Below are positions 47,870 to 58,297 of a DNA stretch of 64,000 nt, piece by piece. Location of the stretch: positions 23,002,458 to 23,066,457 of the forward strand of contig OW387146.1 of the NCBI GenBank assembly GCA_936440205.1. Direction: 5' to 3'. Both the position numbers and the translations under genes were made by a program. Numbering within the stretch: position 1 is the first letter of the stretch; the number at the start of each line of letters is the position of its first letter. The stretch comes from Lepidonotus clava (Eukaryota > Annelida > Polychaeta > Phyllodocida > Polynoidae). The notes under the pieces are model-generated. The model was not told the DNA's origin. It made no database searches and saw nothing but the letters and a program-made list of their open reading frames with translations.

Positions 47870-48194
47870 GGCATAACCTCCTCCCATTAATGAGAAGTAT
47901 TCACCAAATCTATCATATAGATATTAGTGGTGTGTAGTCTTCTGCTGCTGGACCCAGAGTGTCCCTCCAGCAGGGGTGCACTTCCCCACCTCACCTTTAG
48001 CCTCTGACCCAATTACATTAATTAGGCCAGTTGACCACTAGGGGGATGGGGAGTGCTAACAAACATTTTGTATGATGGTTGCCATAAACTCTATGATATA
48101 TTAAATAATATACATATATAATATATCTTTGATTATTCATATCTTATATGATAGATTTGGTGAATAATTTGTATTAATGGGAGGAGGATATGCC
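47870..48194. repeat. inverted repeat of about 47 bases per arm
   Basis: GGCATAACCTCCTCCCATTA, continuing to CACCAAATCTATCAT, at 47870-47916 is mirrored at 48148-48194, with a 231-base AT-rich loop. It is probably a MITE. The rest of 47517-48530 shows nothing else. Confidence 0.65.
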
Positions 48195-48531
48195 ACATCT
48201 GTAGGAAACAGCAATGTGCAGGGAGATGTAAAATGTAAATGGATCCGATTATTTACTCATTTTCCTGCACTCTAAAATCGACTAATGCCATGATTTAGTC
48301 GGCTCAGTCCCATAATGCTTCGGAGAGCAGGCTATCTGCAGACATGTTGCCCAGTGTTTTATAGTTATTTAAAGAAGTTCATGAAATAACACTGATCCTG
48401 CCTTTAGAAATATTTCCCTGAGAGAAAATAATGAGTATTCTGACCAGTCTAGTGACCTGTATTTTTTGATTGCCCCCAAATGAAGTCTCTCCCGACAAAT
48501 AGGAAAATATATCAAGTCAAGCTAACTTACT

Positions 48532-48593
48532 CTTACTTGAACCCAGGATCTCCTGTTTACCAGACAGGCGCGTTGCCACTAAGCCACAGAACT
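48532..48593 (-). pseudogene. truncated tRNA-Thr copy, anticodon triplet GGT
   Basis: The 3' acceptor strand is replaced by unrelated sequence and the 5' acceptor is altered (AGTTCTG). The anticodon loop is CTGGTAA. The D, anticodon and most of the T arm survive. Confidence 0.8.
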
Positions 48594-49003
48594 AGCTGTT
48601 CATGAGGCTTTAGAATCTGTTCATCGATGTATTCCTCTCAGCAACATATTTTAAAAGAATTATAATGGTCCTAACCTCTTTACATATATATCTTTAAGCC
48701 TTATTAATAGGATTCCCCTAAAAACCTGTGCAAGAGAGACCCTGCATCTTTACACATTAGGCAATGATGTCTCTATATATACAATCACCAGCAAAGCCTT
48801 TTTAACATGTACTCCGCTCAGCAAAATGTTTAAAATGAATTTTAAAATGAATTATAATTCATGCCTTATCAATAGGGTTCCCCTTGAACTTAAGTAACAG
48901 AGAAGTCCTCTGCGACTTTACGAATTAGGCAACCATGTCTATGTAAACAATAACCAGCAAAGCCTTTTTAACATGTGAAGGGAAACATCAAATAAAAATA
49001 AAA

Positions 49004-49075
49004 AGGCCCTGCTGGGACTTGAACCCAGGATCTCCTGTTTACTAGACAGGCGCTTTGCCACTAAGCCACATAGCC
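49004..49075 (-). tRNA. tRNA-Thr-AGT: tRNA-Thr, anticodon AGT, copy 8 (acceptor variant)
   Basis: The acceptor reads GGCTATG, leaving A5 opposite G68. Other arms are intact, so function may be reduced. Confidence 0.85.
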
Positions 49076-49316
49076 AGCTGTTTGCATAACTTTAAGATAT
49101 GAATCTATGTATTCCTCTCAGCAAATTGATTACAATAAATTAGGCCCTCAATTGAATTCAACCTCTGTATATCCTTTAACCTAAGTAATAAAAATCAACT
49201 GTAAATGTGTGTACAAATACCCTGCATTTTAATACATAAGGCAACCATGTCTATGTAAACCATAACTGGCAAAGCATTTTAACAGGTTAAGTGAAACATC
49301 AAATGGAAAAATAAAA

Positions 49317-49388
49317 AGGCCCTGCTGGGACTTGAACCCAGGATCTCCTGTTTACTAGACAGGCGCTTTGCCACTAAGCCACAGAGCC
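49317..49388 (-). tRNA. tRNA-Thr-AGT: tRNA-Thr, anticodon AGT, copy 9
   Basis: Intact body, 313 bases from copy 8. Confidence 0.96.
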
Positions 49389-49596
49389 AGCTGTTCATGA
49401 CACTTTAGAATCTGTCACAGACACCTCTTACCAGAAAAATAATCCCAAAATGAATTATTCTATATCCATATACATTCTGCTTACATAATATGATTTACTT
49501 TTGTACCAAAGACCCTGCAACTATAAGTATCTTAACCAGAACTGGCAAAGCCTTTTTAGGAGAAAAGGAAACATTAATCATTAACATAAAATAAAA

Positions 49597-49668
49597 AGGC
49601 CCTGCTGGGACTTGAACCCAGGATCTCCTGTTTACTAGACAGGCGCTTTGCCACTAAGCCACAGAGCC
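49597..49668 (-). tRNA. tRNA-Thr-AGT: tRNA-Thr, anticodon AGT, copy 10
   Basis: Intact body, last tRNA of the cluster, 280 bases from copy 9. Confidence 0.96.
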
Positions 49669-50001
49669 AGCTGGTCATGAGGCTATAGAATGTGATTATA
49701 AAGCAGTCACAGGCCTGATAGGGTGAGCCACTGTCAAATTAGAAGCATACTTTTGAGCTGGTTAAGACTGAAGTTATTCCCCCACTCACCAGGGGCTCAT
49801 GTATTCCATAAGCAGGAGTGAGTGAGTAATAATAAGAATCAGAAAAGTGATATAATAATTATTTATGCTAGCTATTCTAGCAACGAGCATGGTTCTATTT
49901 TATAGTTTTCGAAATAGACTCACTTTTTCCATGTATTTTGTAATTGCCCCCAAATGATGTGTCTGGGACAAATAGGAAAATATAAAAGTCAAGCTAACTA
50001 A
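49669..50001. other. end of the tRNA cluster
   Basis: Diverged tRNA-unit spacer. Nothing else seen. Confidence 0.4.
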
Positions 50002-50229
50002 AGCCCCATACCCACTAGGCGATTTTGACCAGAGTCAGCCGATTCAATGGTGCTAAAATTGGCTGACTCTTCTAGAAGAGTCGGCCGATTTAAATGCCGA
50101 CTCAAATCAAACATGTATATTTCAAAATGACGTACTGACGGATGATCTGAATCAATGACGATATCACCACCAATTCTGTGAGTTGCCCATTGCCAGTTGC
50201 TGGGAAAATCGCCCAGTGGGTATGGGGCT
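50002..50229. mobile_element. 228-bp MITE with AGCCCCATACCCACT ends
   Basis: Perfectly facing ends AGCCCCATACCCACTAGGCG and the reverse complement of an AGCCCCATACCCACTGGGCG end. An internal palindrome (GACTCTTCTAGAAGAGTC) lies near 50065-50085. A lone related end occurs at about 8930 and 20346 in the duplicated segments. Confidence 0.8.
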
Positions 50230-52421
50230 GCAACAAGCAGCATGACTTGGCTTCATTTGTATGCAGTTGTTTGGGTGTGAGGGTTGCAGCAAAGAATTTA
50301 TGATAAAAAGTCACCGCCCAAGGCTCTGACTCATGCATCCCAAACCCCTATAGACTATCAAATTTCACTTGCGAAATGCTGATGAAGGATATACTAAACT
50401 AAAGTAAACCTATGACACAATGCTACTAAATGCATTTATTCATTTTCATTCTTTTATTTCAATAGAAATATATGTAAATAGATAATGTTTTGGAAAACAG
50501 CTACGATTATCAACGATTCTTTTGGTTGTTAAAATTAATATATAAAGTCATTGTAATTTTTGAGGAGGTGAAGCAAATTTGTGGGACGCTTGACTTAAAA
50601 ATGCCGTGCTATTTCGACAAGTCCAATTCCACCACAAAACTGTAGCATACATATTTACTGTTTAACCTGAACGAAAACTAACACTGAATATATTTTAGTA
50701 TTTGCATCTTTGTTGCTCTGATGTTTTGTAAGTTTATTTGCAAATGCATTGATTGAATAATAGGAGAATTACATTAGATGTTCATTTAATTGGTGATTCA
50801 ATTTTAACGATATAAAGGTTTTTCCTTCCAGAGAGGACGTCACACCCTGTAAAACAATATCTCATGAAATATGCACAAAAAGATCGGAAATCGTGGTGAA
50901 ACAGGATCAATTTTACAGATTTATTTTTACAGCATAATCACGACTGCATTGATGAACTTGCAAAGCCAAAATTTCAATGATAATAAATTGTGATTGTAAC
51001 GACAATAATACTCAACTCTCATAACCTGTAAGATATGTGGTAACATGGAGAAAGTGAATTTTTTGTTCTTTGTAGTGGTTAGCCTCCCCCTGACCTGCAT
51101 GCTTTTATGTGGTTAAGTTTCCCCCTTTACAAGTGCAGATTATTTTCCCTGGTTAACCCTCCCTGTTTCATACAGTACCAGGGCTTTTCGTGACAAGCAG
51201 AGATGCCCTGGTGGGGCCATGTTTGCTTCCAAGTTCTCCATCTGTTTGTTAAGACCACTGTGGCCCCTGTGCCCTGATTCTACATATGCAATGTTAGCAT
51301 GCCCTCTAAAGTCTGCACCCTTTCCACCCAAGTGAAACCTCAATTTATGGGAAGATATTTAGCTATATGATCACAATTTCTTTTATATATATGTGCATTT
51401 AAGTTAAAATAGTGTCAGAATGTGTTGTGAAAGTATATAGTAGATTTGACAGGAATCGCCTTGCATCTTATAACAGATAAGGGGCACACCTGTAAGCAAA
51501 CATTGTGTGTATTTACCCATATATGTAAATACGACAGGGCGGGTTCCCGAGGGCCGCTCTTCTCCACCTAAATGTGTCAGGCACCACTACATCCAGTTCC
51601 CGTCTGAGTTTCTATGATACCATAGAACTCCGAAGCTGTCGGGAACTTTTGTAGAATTTCGCTCAAGCTTTCTTCACTTGTATGCATTTCGTACCAAAAG
51701 GAAATGTAACTCTATGGATTAATCACACCACAATCTGAGTGGGGGATTTTGTATCTACCTCTGTGAATTCCTCCTTTAGGCTGTTTCGGAGAATCTCAAA
51801 AAACAGAGGCAAAGAATTTTTCAGTTTTTATGTTAGCTGTGAAAATCACATTTCAGGGACTTAACTGTGTGACTACTAGCTGAGGTGGGAGCTAAGGTAA
51901 GGACAAGTCTTTTTTTAAAAGAATATCAGACTTCAGAAAGCAGTTCTGTGTTCTTTAATGTCTCTTGTTCCATCTGTATGGGGGGAAACAATTGCAAAAC
52001 ATTGCCACTGATGCACGTCTAATGTTTTATCACTGTTACTGATTTTGACTATTTTGTCAAAGAAAAGTAGTGGAATTGTCTTTTTTATTATACATGTACC
52101 TAGAGCAAATGTAGATTTTCTTGACAAGTAGAAATGGACCAAATTTATGGCCCTTGATGCCACACCCTTCCGGTATAGTATGCAAAGTATGAACTCCTTC
52201 GACATACAAAAAAATGTTAAAAGAATCTAAATTATGTTTTTGACAACGGAAGCTTTTTATGTATACAACGTAAAACTTATTTTGAGTAAGTTATATAGGG
52301 AAAACTGAGGCATTTGACATTGGTATTATCCATAAGGATTTCAGAGAATTGTCCTTGCGTTAAGAAAAATCAATGATTATTCATATCTCATAACAATTTT
52401 GCTTTTCCAGAACACTTCAAC
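50230..52421. other. non-coding upstream of the tetraspanin-like gene
   Basis: AT-rich, with a slightly GC-richer part near 51530-51660. A 5' non-coding exon of the downstream gene may lie here, since an acceptor (CTTTTCCAG, ending 52410) precedes its ATG, but I cannot place it. Confidence 0.4.
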
Positions 52422-53376
52422 ATGGCGGACGATCAATTATCAACCGTCTGTAACATTAGCGGTCGGATTTTTCTAATAATTTTTAACATTATAATAGCGG
52501 TAAGGATTTCACCTTTCATCTTATGTAACTGGCCACATTTGGTAGATTTCTAAACATTTTAAGGTACAATTATTTCTCCATAATTTTCCTAAAGGCATAA
52601 GATTTAGATATGAAAGCAGAACTGTCTTTGCATTTACAAACAGGGCATGGCCGTTTTGACAATTAACCTAAAACCTTTTCTCATATTAATTTCACCTCCT
52701 TAAGTAAAAGATTTACCTTAGGGCCATATTCCACACAACAATTTTGATCCTGCCGATTTTGTATTTAATTGATTTTCCCTAGGTATTTGACATGAGACCT
52801 TACATCTTATATATCATTCAAAAGAAAATTGAAAGACCATTCTATTGATGTATGACATAATGTGTATTGGACTTTTATTGCCACTGCCGATTTTAAAAAT
52901 CGGCAGCAAAATCGGTATGTGGAATACAGCCTTAAGGCCGTATTGCTCATACCGAAAGTGTGTGCCGTTGATATTGAGCATTCCCATGGGAATGTTCTTT
53001 ATCTGCAGGCCGAATTTTTTGTGCAATTTCGGCGGCCGAAAGTGCATTGTCGACAGCTGAAAGTGTAATATCTGCAGCCCGTACAAAATCGACAGGAAAG
53101 ATTTACCAACATGTTCATAAAATTTATCGCCAGTACCGCCGATATTATATCGGCAGTAGCGAAAATGTATCGCCATCAAATCGGCAACACACTTTTGGTA
53201 TATGGAATTCGACCTTTAGGCATTTCATTTGCATAAATGATATTTATTGTCCATTTAATAAACTGTGGTTATGATTGATATTTTCTTACTACAGGGGCTA
53301 GGTATATTTATGTTGGTCGTGGGCGTCCTCATCAAGCTAGCTGTTGATATCCTACATAACCTCGCAGGCATTTCGA
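52422..53376 (+). CDS. tetraspanin-like protein, first two coding exons
   Basis: Exon 52422-52499 (26 codons, donor GTAAGG) joins exon 53295-53376 (donor GTAAGT, leaving one base), with acceptor TTACTACAG. The product starts MADDQLSTVCNISGRIFLII and continues FNIIIA, GLGIFMLVVGVLIKL. This matches the start of tetraspanins: a short cytosolic tail with a Cys, then a first membrane helix with an F-N pair and a GxG-type turn. The intron falls inside this helix in phase 0, as I recall for tetraspanin genes. No second helix (GCCG motif), CCG loop or later exon was found before 55.4 kb, so the gene continues beyond the Harbinger element or is truncated. Assigned from only 53 residues. Confidence 0.55.
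52716..52937. mobile_element. MITE in tetraspanin intron 1, element 1
   Basis: The left end is CCTTAGGGCCATATTCCACA. The reverse complement of the right end is CCTTAAGGCTGTATTCCACA. Both ends continue towards GCCGATTTT. Non-coding. Confidence 0.75.
52934..53218. mobile_element. MITE in tetraspanin intron 1, element 2
   Basis: The left end is AAGGCCGTATTGCTCATACC. The reverse complement of the right end is AAAGGTCGAATTCCATATACC. Both are followed by AAAGTGTGT and GCCG. It abuts element 1, sharing the TTAAGG junction, and the interior is full of TCGGC/GCCGA units. Confidence 0.75.
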
Positions 53377-54909
53377 GTAAGTACTTAGCATAGCATACAC
53401 CTTTACTACTTTCAATATTTGAGATTTACAGTATTTATTATACATTTGAGGAAATCAATGAGAATAATTTAAAATTAATACCTCTGATTCATTGGGGCAT
53501 TAATATGCATTCACCTTTTAGACTTTGTAGACACTTTTTCGACATCTCCCAAAATGGACTATAGGGCCTAGACGCAATATTATTATATCACTGTTCAATA
53601 TCAGACAAAAAATATATTATTATATGTTTATACAAAATTTGTCTAAAATAAAAACATTATTGCTCAAAATCGATATGGAGCCTTCCATTAAGTATGTACA
53701 CTTGAAGAGGGGACTGGGGGTCTGCTTTTTAAAGTGCACAGGTTCTTGCACAAATCTAATGCGTATTTTTGCTCCAGGGGATGGGGGGTCTGAGATTTTT
53801 TGAAATGTGCGTATGTACTAAAATTGGGAGGTCTCTGAATATATTCTTCTTTAATAAACCACGGTGGACGGGGAGAACAATAGAACTAGGCCGTGATTAT
53901 AACGCGTAATCCGCCAGTGGAGCGGAACGCCTCCACATAATGTCGCGGCGCCTAGTAGGTGCCGAGAGGTCTGCCCTGGCTAGCTTGGAAGGGCCAGTGC
54001 GAAGGGACCTGCGGGGGTGGGGTGGGGGTGAGACCCGGTACCCCCACTCTCCAGCCTCTTGGATACGCATCATCATTCTAAAAATCGTGGAGAAAGGGGT
54101 CATTTCAAATAAAATTCACATGTCCGCGAAAATAAGAAAAAGGGTCTTATTTTGGGGGGAATCTCTGCAAATTCGAGAAAAAAAGGTTTTTTTGAGGGTG
54201 CATACAGGTAAACTTGAATGGTAGAAAAGAAATGTGCAGAGAAAAGTATTAAAACCTTATAAAGTTAATTTGATTGCAAATAAATACACATTCCGTCTAT
54301 CATTTCCTTCAGAATTGAGAAATTCCTTGAACTGAGAAATAACCCCTTCTTGGGAAAATCAGCGTTATCAGAGAAAAGGGTCCATTTTCAAACCCAAAAA
54401 GTCAGTGTCTTTTGAAAAATAGGGCATTGTAGAGGTGGTCGTGTCAAGGGTGCAATGGTATAAAATTAATGAATAACAATCATGGATATATAACATAGAT
54501 GAAAATGCACAATGCTATTTTTTTTTGCTTATAGAAAACGATAATTATGGTGCAACCAGCCATGAGAAAGTACCTTAATTAAAAGAAATTAAGTATTCTT
54601 AGATCTACAACAGAACTAGTGATCAGAATTCTATTGAGTTTTTTTTCTAATAATAAAGAATCTTAAACATAATTCACTTTTTGAAACAACTTCTTCATCA
54701 AAATTTAATACGCATGTATCAAATTCAGCACATATGTAAAGATATTCAAATTGCTGAGTACCATAAATGGCCATAATTGTGAAAAGTAATCTTAGTAATT
54801 TATAACAACCACAAAAACTCCATTACCTCATGGTATTCTCAGTCGGACTGCAATCTAGCTACTGATAGAGAACCTGGAAAGGAGCCTCCTTTATATAGGC
54901 CCTGGGTAA
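53377..54909. other. tetraspanin intron 2 sequence, no further exon found
   Basis: Contains a degenerate MITE (53679-53830, ends CCTTCCATTAAGTATGTACA and GCGTATGTACT) and a GC-rich stretch at about 53870-54080 with no recognisable coding frame. The rest is AT-rich. Confidence 0.45.
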
Positions 54910-55190
54910 AACGTATGGGTCTAGACTCCTAAATTCGACACGGCCCTTTCTTAAAATCAACAGGGCGACATGACTGTTTCTTAAATTTGGCGACATGGCA
55001 AGTAAGGGGAAAATGACATGGGCCTTTTCTTAAATTCGACATGGGACAGGAGCTTAAAACAGATGGTGACATGCGACATGGTCATATCTTAAATTCAACA
55101 TGGGACATGGGTTTTAACAGGGATATAAGGACAGGCGACATGGCCGTTTTTTAAATTCGACAGTCGACACGGGACCCCCCATCCATACCC
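54910..55190. repeat. TTCGACATG repeat block
   Basis: Longest block of this family here. It opens CCTAAATTCGACACGG, has at least five TTAAATTCGACATGGGACA-type units, and ends in a C-run with CATCCATACCCCC. Confidence 0.7.
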
Positions 55191-56002
55191 CCAAATGTAC
55201 CTGAGCACCCAGACAAACACCAATTAAAGAACCCTTGGTCCGTGGTTTATGTTAGATAGATCACTCGTCAGGCAGGTTACTTGAAATAAACCACTCGGCT
55301 GCCGCCTTGTGGGTTATTTCGCGTAACCCTCCTGGGGTGCGTTCCAAAGTCTTAGGCGTTGCAGGCCGTATATGCCCGCGATCAGGGGGTCCATTTACGT
55401 ATGGACATTGCAAGGTGTCTAGATACGAAGGGGGTCCACGTCGTAAGGGCAGTTGTGGTTACTACTTGTTGATGGTTATTATTTCTTGAGGGACCTGCTA
55501 GCCACCTATGTAATTGAAAATCACTGATTCTGATGTTTTTTGAACATTATAATTATTTGGAAGTAGAATTTGAGTCCATGTTAAGCTATTAAATTATTGT
55601 GTTCGAATAGTAATTGTTTTTTTTTGTAATTTTCCAATTACATGAAGGGAGTAATGAATAACAGATGTTTAAAAATTCGAGTCGAGGGCAATGAAGCGTG
55701 TCGAAAAATCGTATCTTGTCAGTAACTATTTTAGTTGTCATAGACAGTGAATAGTCACGGTTCATTAAGTACCTAAATGCTTTTTGGCTTTGGTGATTTT
55801 GTTTGAATGGTATTATGTAATAAGACTTTGACGTGAATAGCATACATTGGATCTAACTCGCCTTGTTGTCTGGGGTTGTTGGTGGGGGTTAGGTTGGTGT
55901 AAATGCAAATGTACATAAATTTACATAGTGGGCGTTAACCTATCGTGGGTATGTATTGGCCTACAGAGAGTGCAGTTGAGTTTGCACATAGGAACAGTCA
56001 AT
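55191..56002. other. left flank and promoter side of the Harbinger element
   Basis: The element must start somewhere between the repeat block (ending about 55190) and the transposase ATG. A near-match of the internal motif on the minus strand (TGTCCATACGTAA, about 55395-55407) suggests the border is left of 55400. No terminal inverted repeat could be identified. Confidence 0.35.
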
Positions 56003-58297
56003 ATGGCGTTCCTGATATTGGATGAGCTACAGATGGAAGTTGTTGAAGAAAATGAAGCTGATAATGTTGAGTTTGACGACATAGAGGTTGAGCGTGTTCA
56101 ACGTAAATTCGGGGAGCGTGTTGACCCCTTTGCTAAATACAATGACAAGGAATTCAAGCAAAGATACCGCCTTCCAAAGGACGTCGTTCAATTGCTTGCT
56201 AACCGAATGGTGGAATTGGAGATAACTGGACCTCTTGCCGGTCAGGGCTTCGCATTGACACCAGAGTTGACCGTAAGTGTTTCATTTTACCTAAGTAACA
56301 CTTATTAGCTATTACGTGATTAAGATATTTGGTAAAATATTTGCAAAAGTGTAATATCTGTCAATTTTTTCTTTATTCCCTGCATTAGGTATGCGTTGGG
56401 CTCCGTTTCCTTGCAACGGGATCCATGTATAGGGAAATAGCAGATTCACACGGGGTTAGTAGAGCCGCTGTGTGCAGAAGTGTGGCAAAAACTGTCCAAC
56501 TGTTGGTCGAGGTACATGCAGAATTCATAAAATTTCCTCATACCAGGTAATTCAAATGCCGTTACTTACATTATTTTCCATATATGCCTTTTGCAAACCG
56601 ATAAAGTTAGTACAGTTTAACATACGGACACATATTATTAACATTCCTAATAATCATTATGTGTTTGTTTATTATGAAATACCGTTGAATTAGTTTCAAT
56701 GGAAACATGTGTGTTAATTAACAACAAATGTTTACGTTAATTTTAATGCAACTTAATTTATCGTTTCCATACTTTGCAAATTAACTAATTGTAATAAAAT
56801 ATTAAAAAAAAAAAATTAACTTTACTTCTATATTATGAAATTTAAAGAAAGTGCTTTAATGTATAACATAATTGATTTTTTCCTGATATTTGTATTTAGA
56901 GAGGAGAGAGAGCGAAGTCATGTGCTGTTCTCGCGCATTGCTGATTTCCCCAATGTAATCAGTGCCATTGATGGTACCCATGTGCCCATCAAATGTCCCG
57001 TGGAACATCGCCCCTACAAGAACAGGAAAGGTTTCTACAGTATGAATGTGCAAGTGATGGTAGATGCTAGAGGCTTCTTCATAGATGTAGATGCGACCTG
57101 GGCCGGAGCAAGCGCTGACGTGACCATATGGGAACGTAGTACCATAGGCCGATCATGTCTGGAGGATGCTTACTTGGAAGGATCATTCCTACTCGGTGAC
57201 AGCGGGTAAGTTACCCTAATTTTGAAGAAATTCCTAATTATGTTAATGTACTATTACTATATTTCAAGAAATAATGTAATGAATACTTTAAAACAAATCA
57301 AACTTATAGCTTAATTAATTTATATGATTAAAGACCATAAATCTATATTTCTTATTTGTTTATATTGGTCTCACAGTGACACATATAACTTAATATAGTT
57401 TAACATTGAGGTAATAATTACTATGGTCCATGGTCATATGAAATTTTAAATATTTGTTTCCTTCCTGTTAGATATCCTTTGAGACGCTGGATGATGACTC
57501 CCTACGGGGAACCTGACACTCAACCACAACAAAGGTACAACTATGCCCACAGCAGAACGCGTCAATTGGTTGAGAACACTATCGGTCTGTGGAAAATGCG
57601 ATTCCGGTAAGACAAGACATTACAGCATTTCAATATTGATTGAATTTAAAATGTGACACATCATCATCGTTGAATTTCAAAAATTATATTTCTTGTATAA
57701 GAAACAAGCACTACGTAATTAAATTCCTCATATTATAATGTTTGACATCCACGAAAACATTCCATCTCTACATAAAAAAGTGTCCATATGTAAGTTTATT
57801 AATTGTTGGTGACATCGAAAAATCTGAAAGAAATTGTGGATTTGTGTCCATATGTAAGTAGTTTGTGACATTGACATACATAGTAAATACCTATTAGTTC
57901 GTTAGAAAATGTCCGTATGTAAATGTTATTTTTGTAACAGTTTTGCTCAATAACATTTAGACTCTTGTAGTTGTTGTAATTATAAAAATATATTTGCAAA
58001 CCCTTGAGGGTCATAATGTATATTTTTTACTTCAGATGCTTGCATAACACCGGTGGTGTAATACAGTCTAATCCGGTGACCTGTAGTAAAATGATATTGG
58101 CAACAGCTGTTCTGCACAATCTAGCCAAGGGTGCTAATATGGACATGATGGATGTGGATGAGCCGGCTGACCCAAGGGAATTCTACGAACCACCCCCGAG
58201 ACCGGATGAAGTGTATGTTGCTGGCAGACATGACCGACTACTGTATCGTCATGGTCAGGAAATGCGTGACGACATAACACTGCGCTTCTTTACATAG
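56003..58297 (+). CDS. Harbinger (HARBI1-like) DDE transposase, five exons
   Basis: Exons 56003-56272, 56389-56546, 56900-57205, 57472-57606 and 58036-58297 all have GT-AG borders and agreeing phases (0, 2, 2, 2), giving 376 residues, close to the usual HARBI1 size of about 350. An N-terminal helical region (YRLPKDVVQLLANRM) is followed by a helix-turn-helix-like part (MYREIADSHGVSRAAVCRSV). The DDE nuclease core follows: first Asp in SAIDGTHVPIKCP, second in FLLGDSGYPL, Glu in RQLVENTIGLWKMRF. All three catalytic residues are present. A longer start at 55928 is open, but the ATG at 56003 fits the family start better. AATAAA lies 68 bases past the stop. It is expected to cut and join DNA together with the Myb-like partner. 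Confidence 0.92.

Noticed and set aside
34141-49668. Regularly spaced repeats considered as a CRISPR-like array
   Set aside because: The repeats are tRNA genes with cloverleaf folds in an animal genome, and spacing is far too large.
55928-56002. Longer N-terminus for the transposase
   Set aside because: The extra 25 residues show no family resemblance, and the ATG at 56003 gives a usual Harbinger start. Not excluded.
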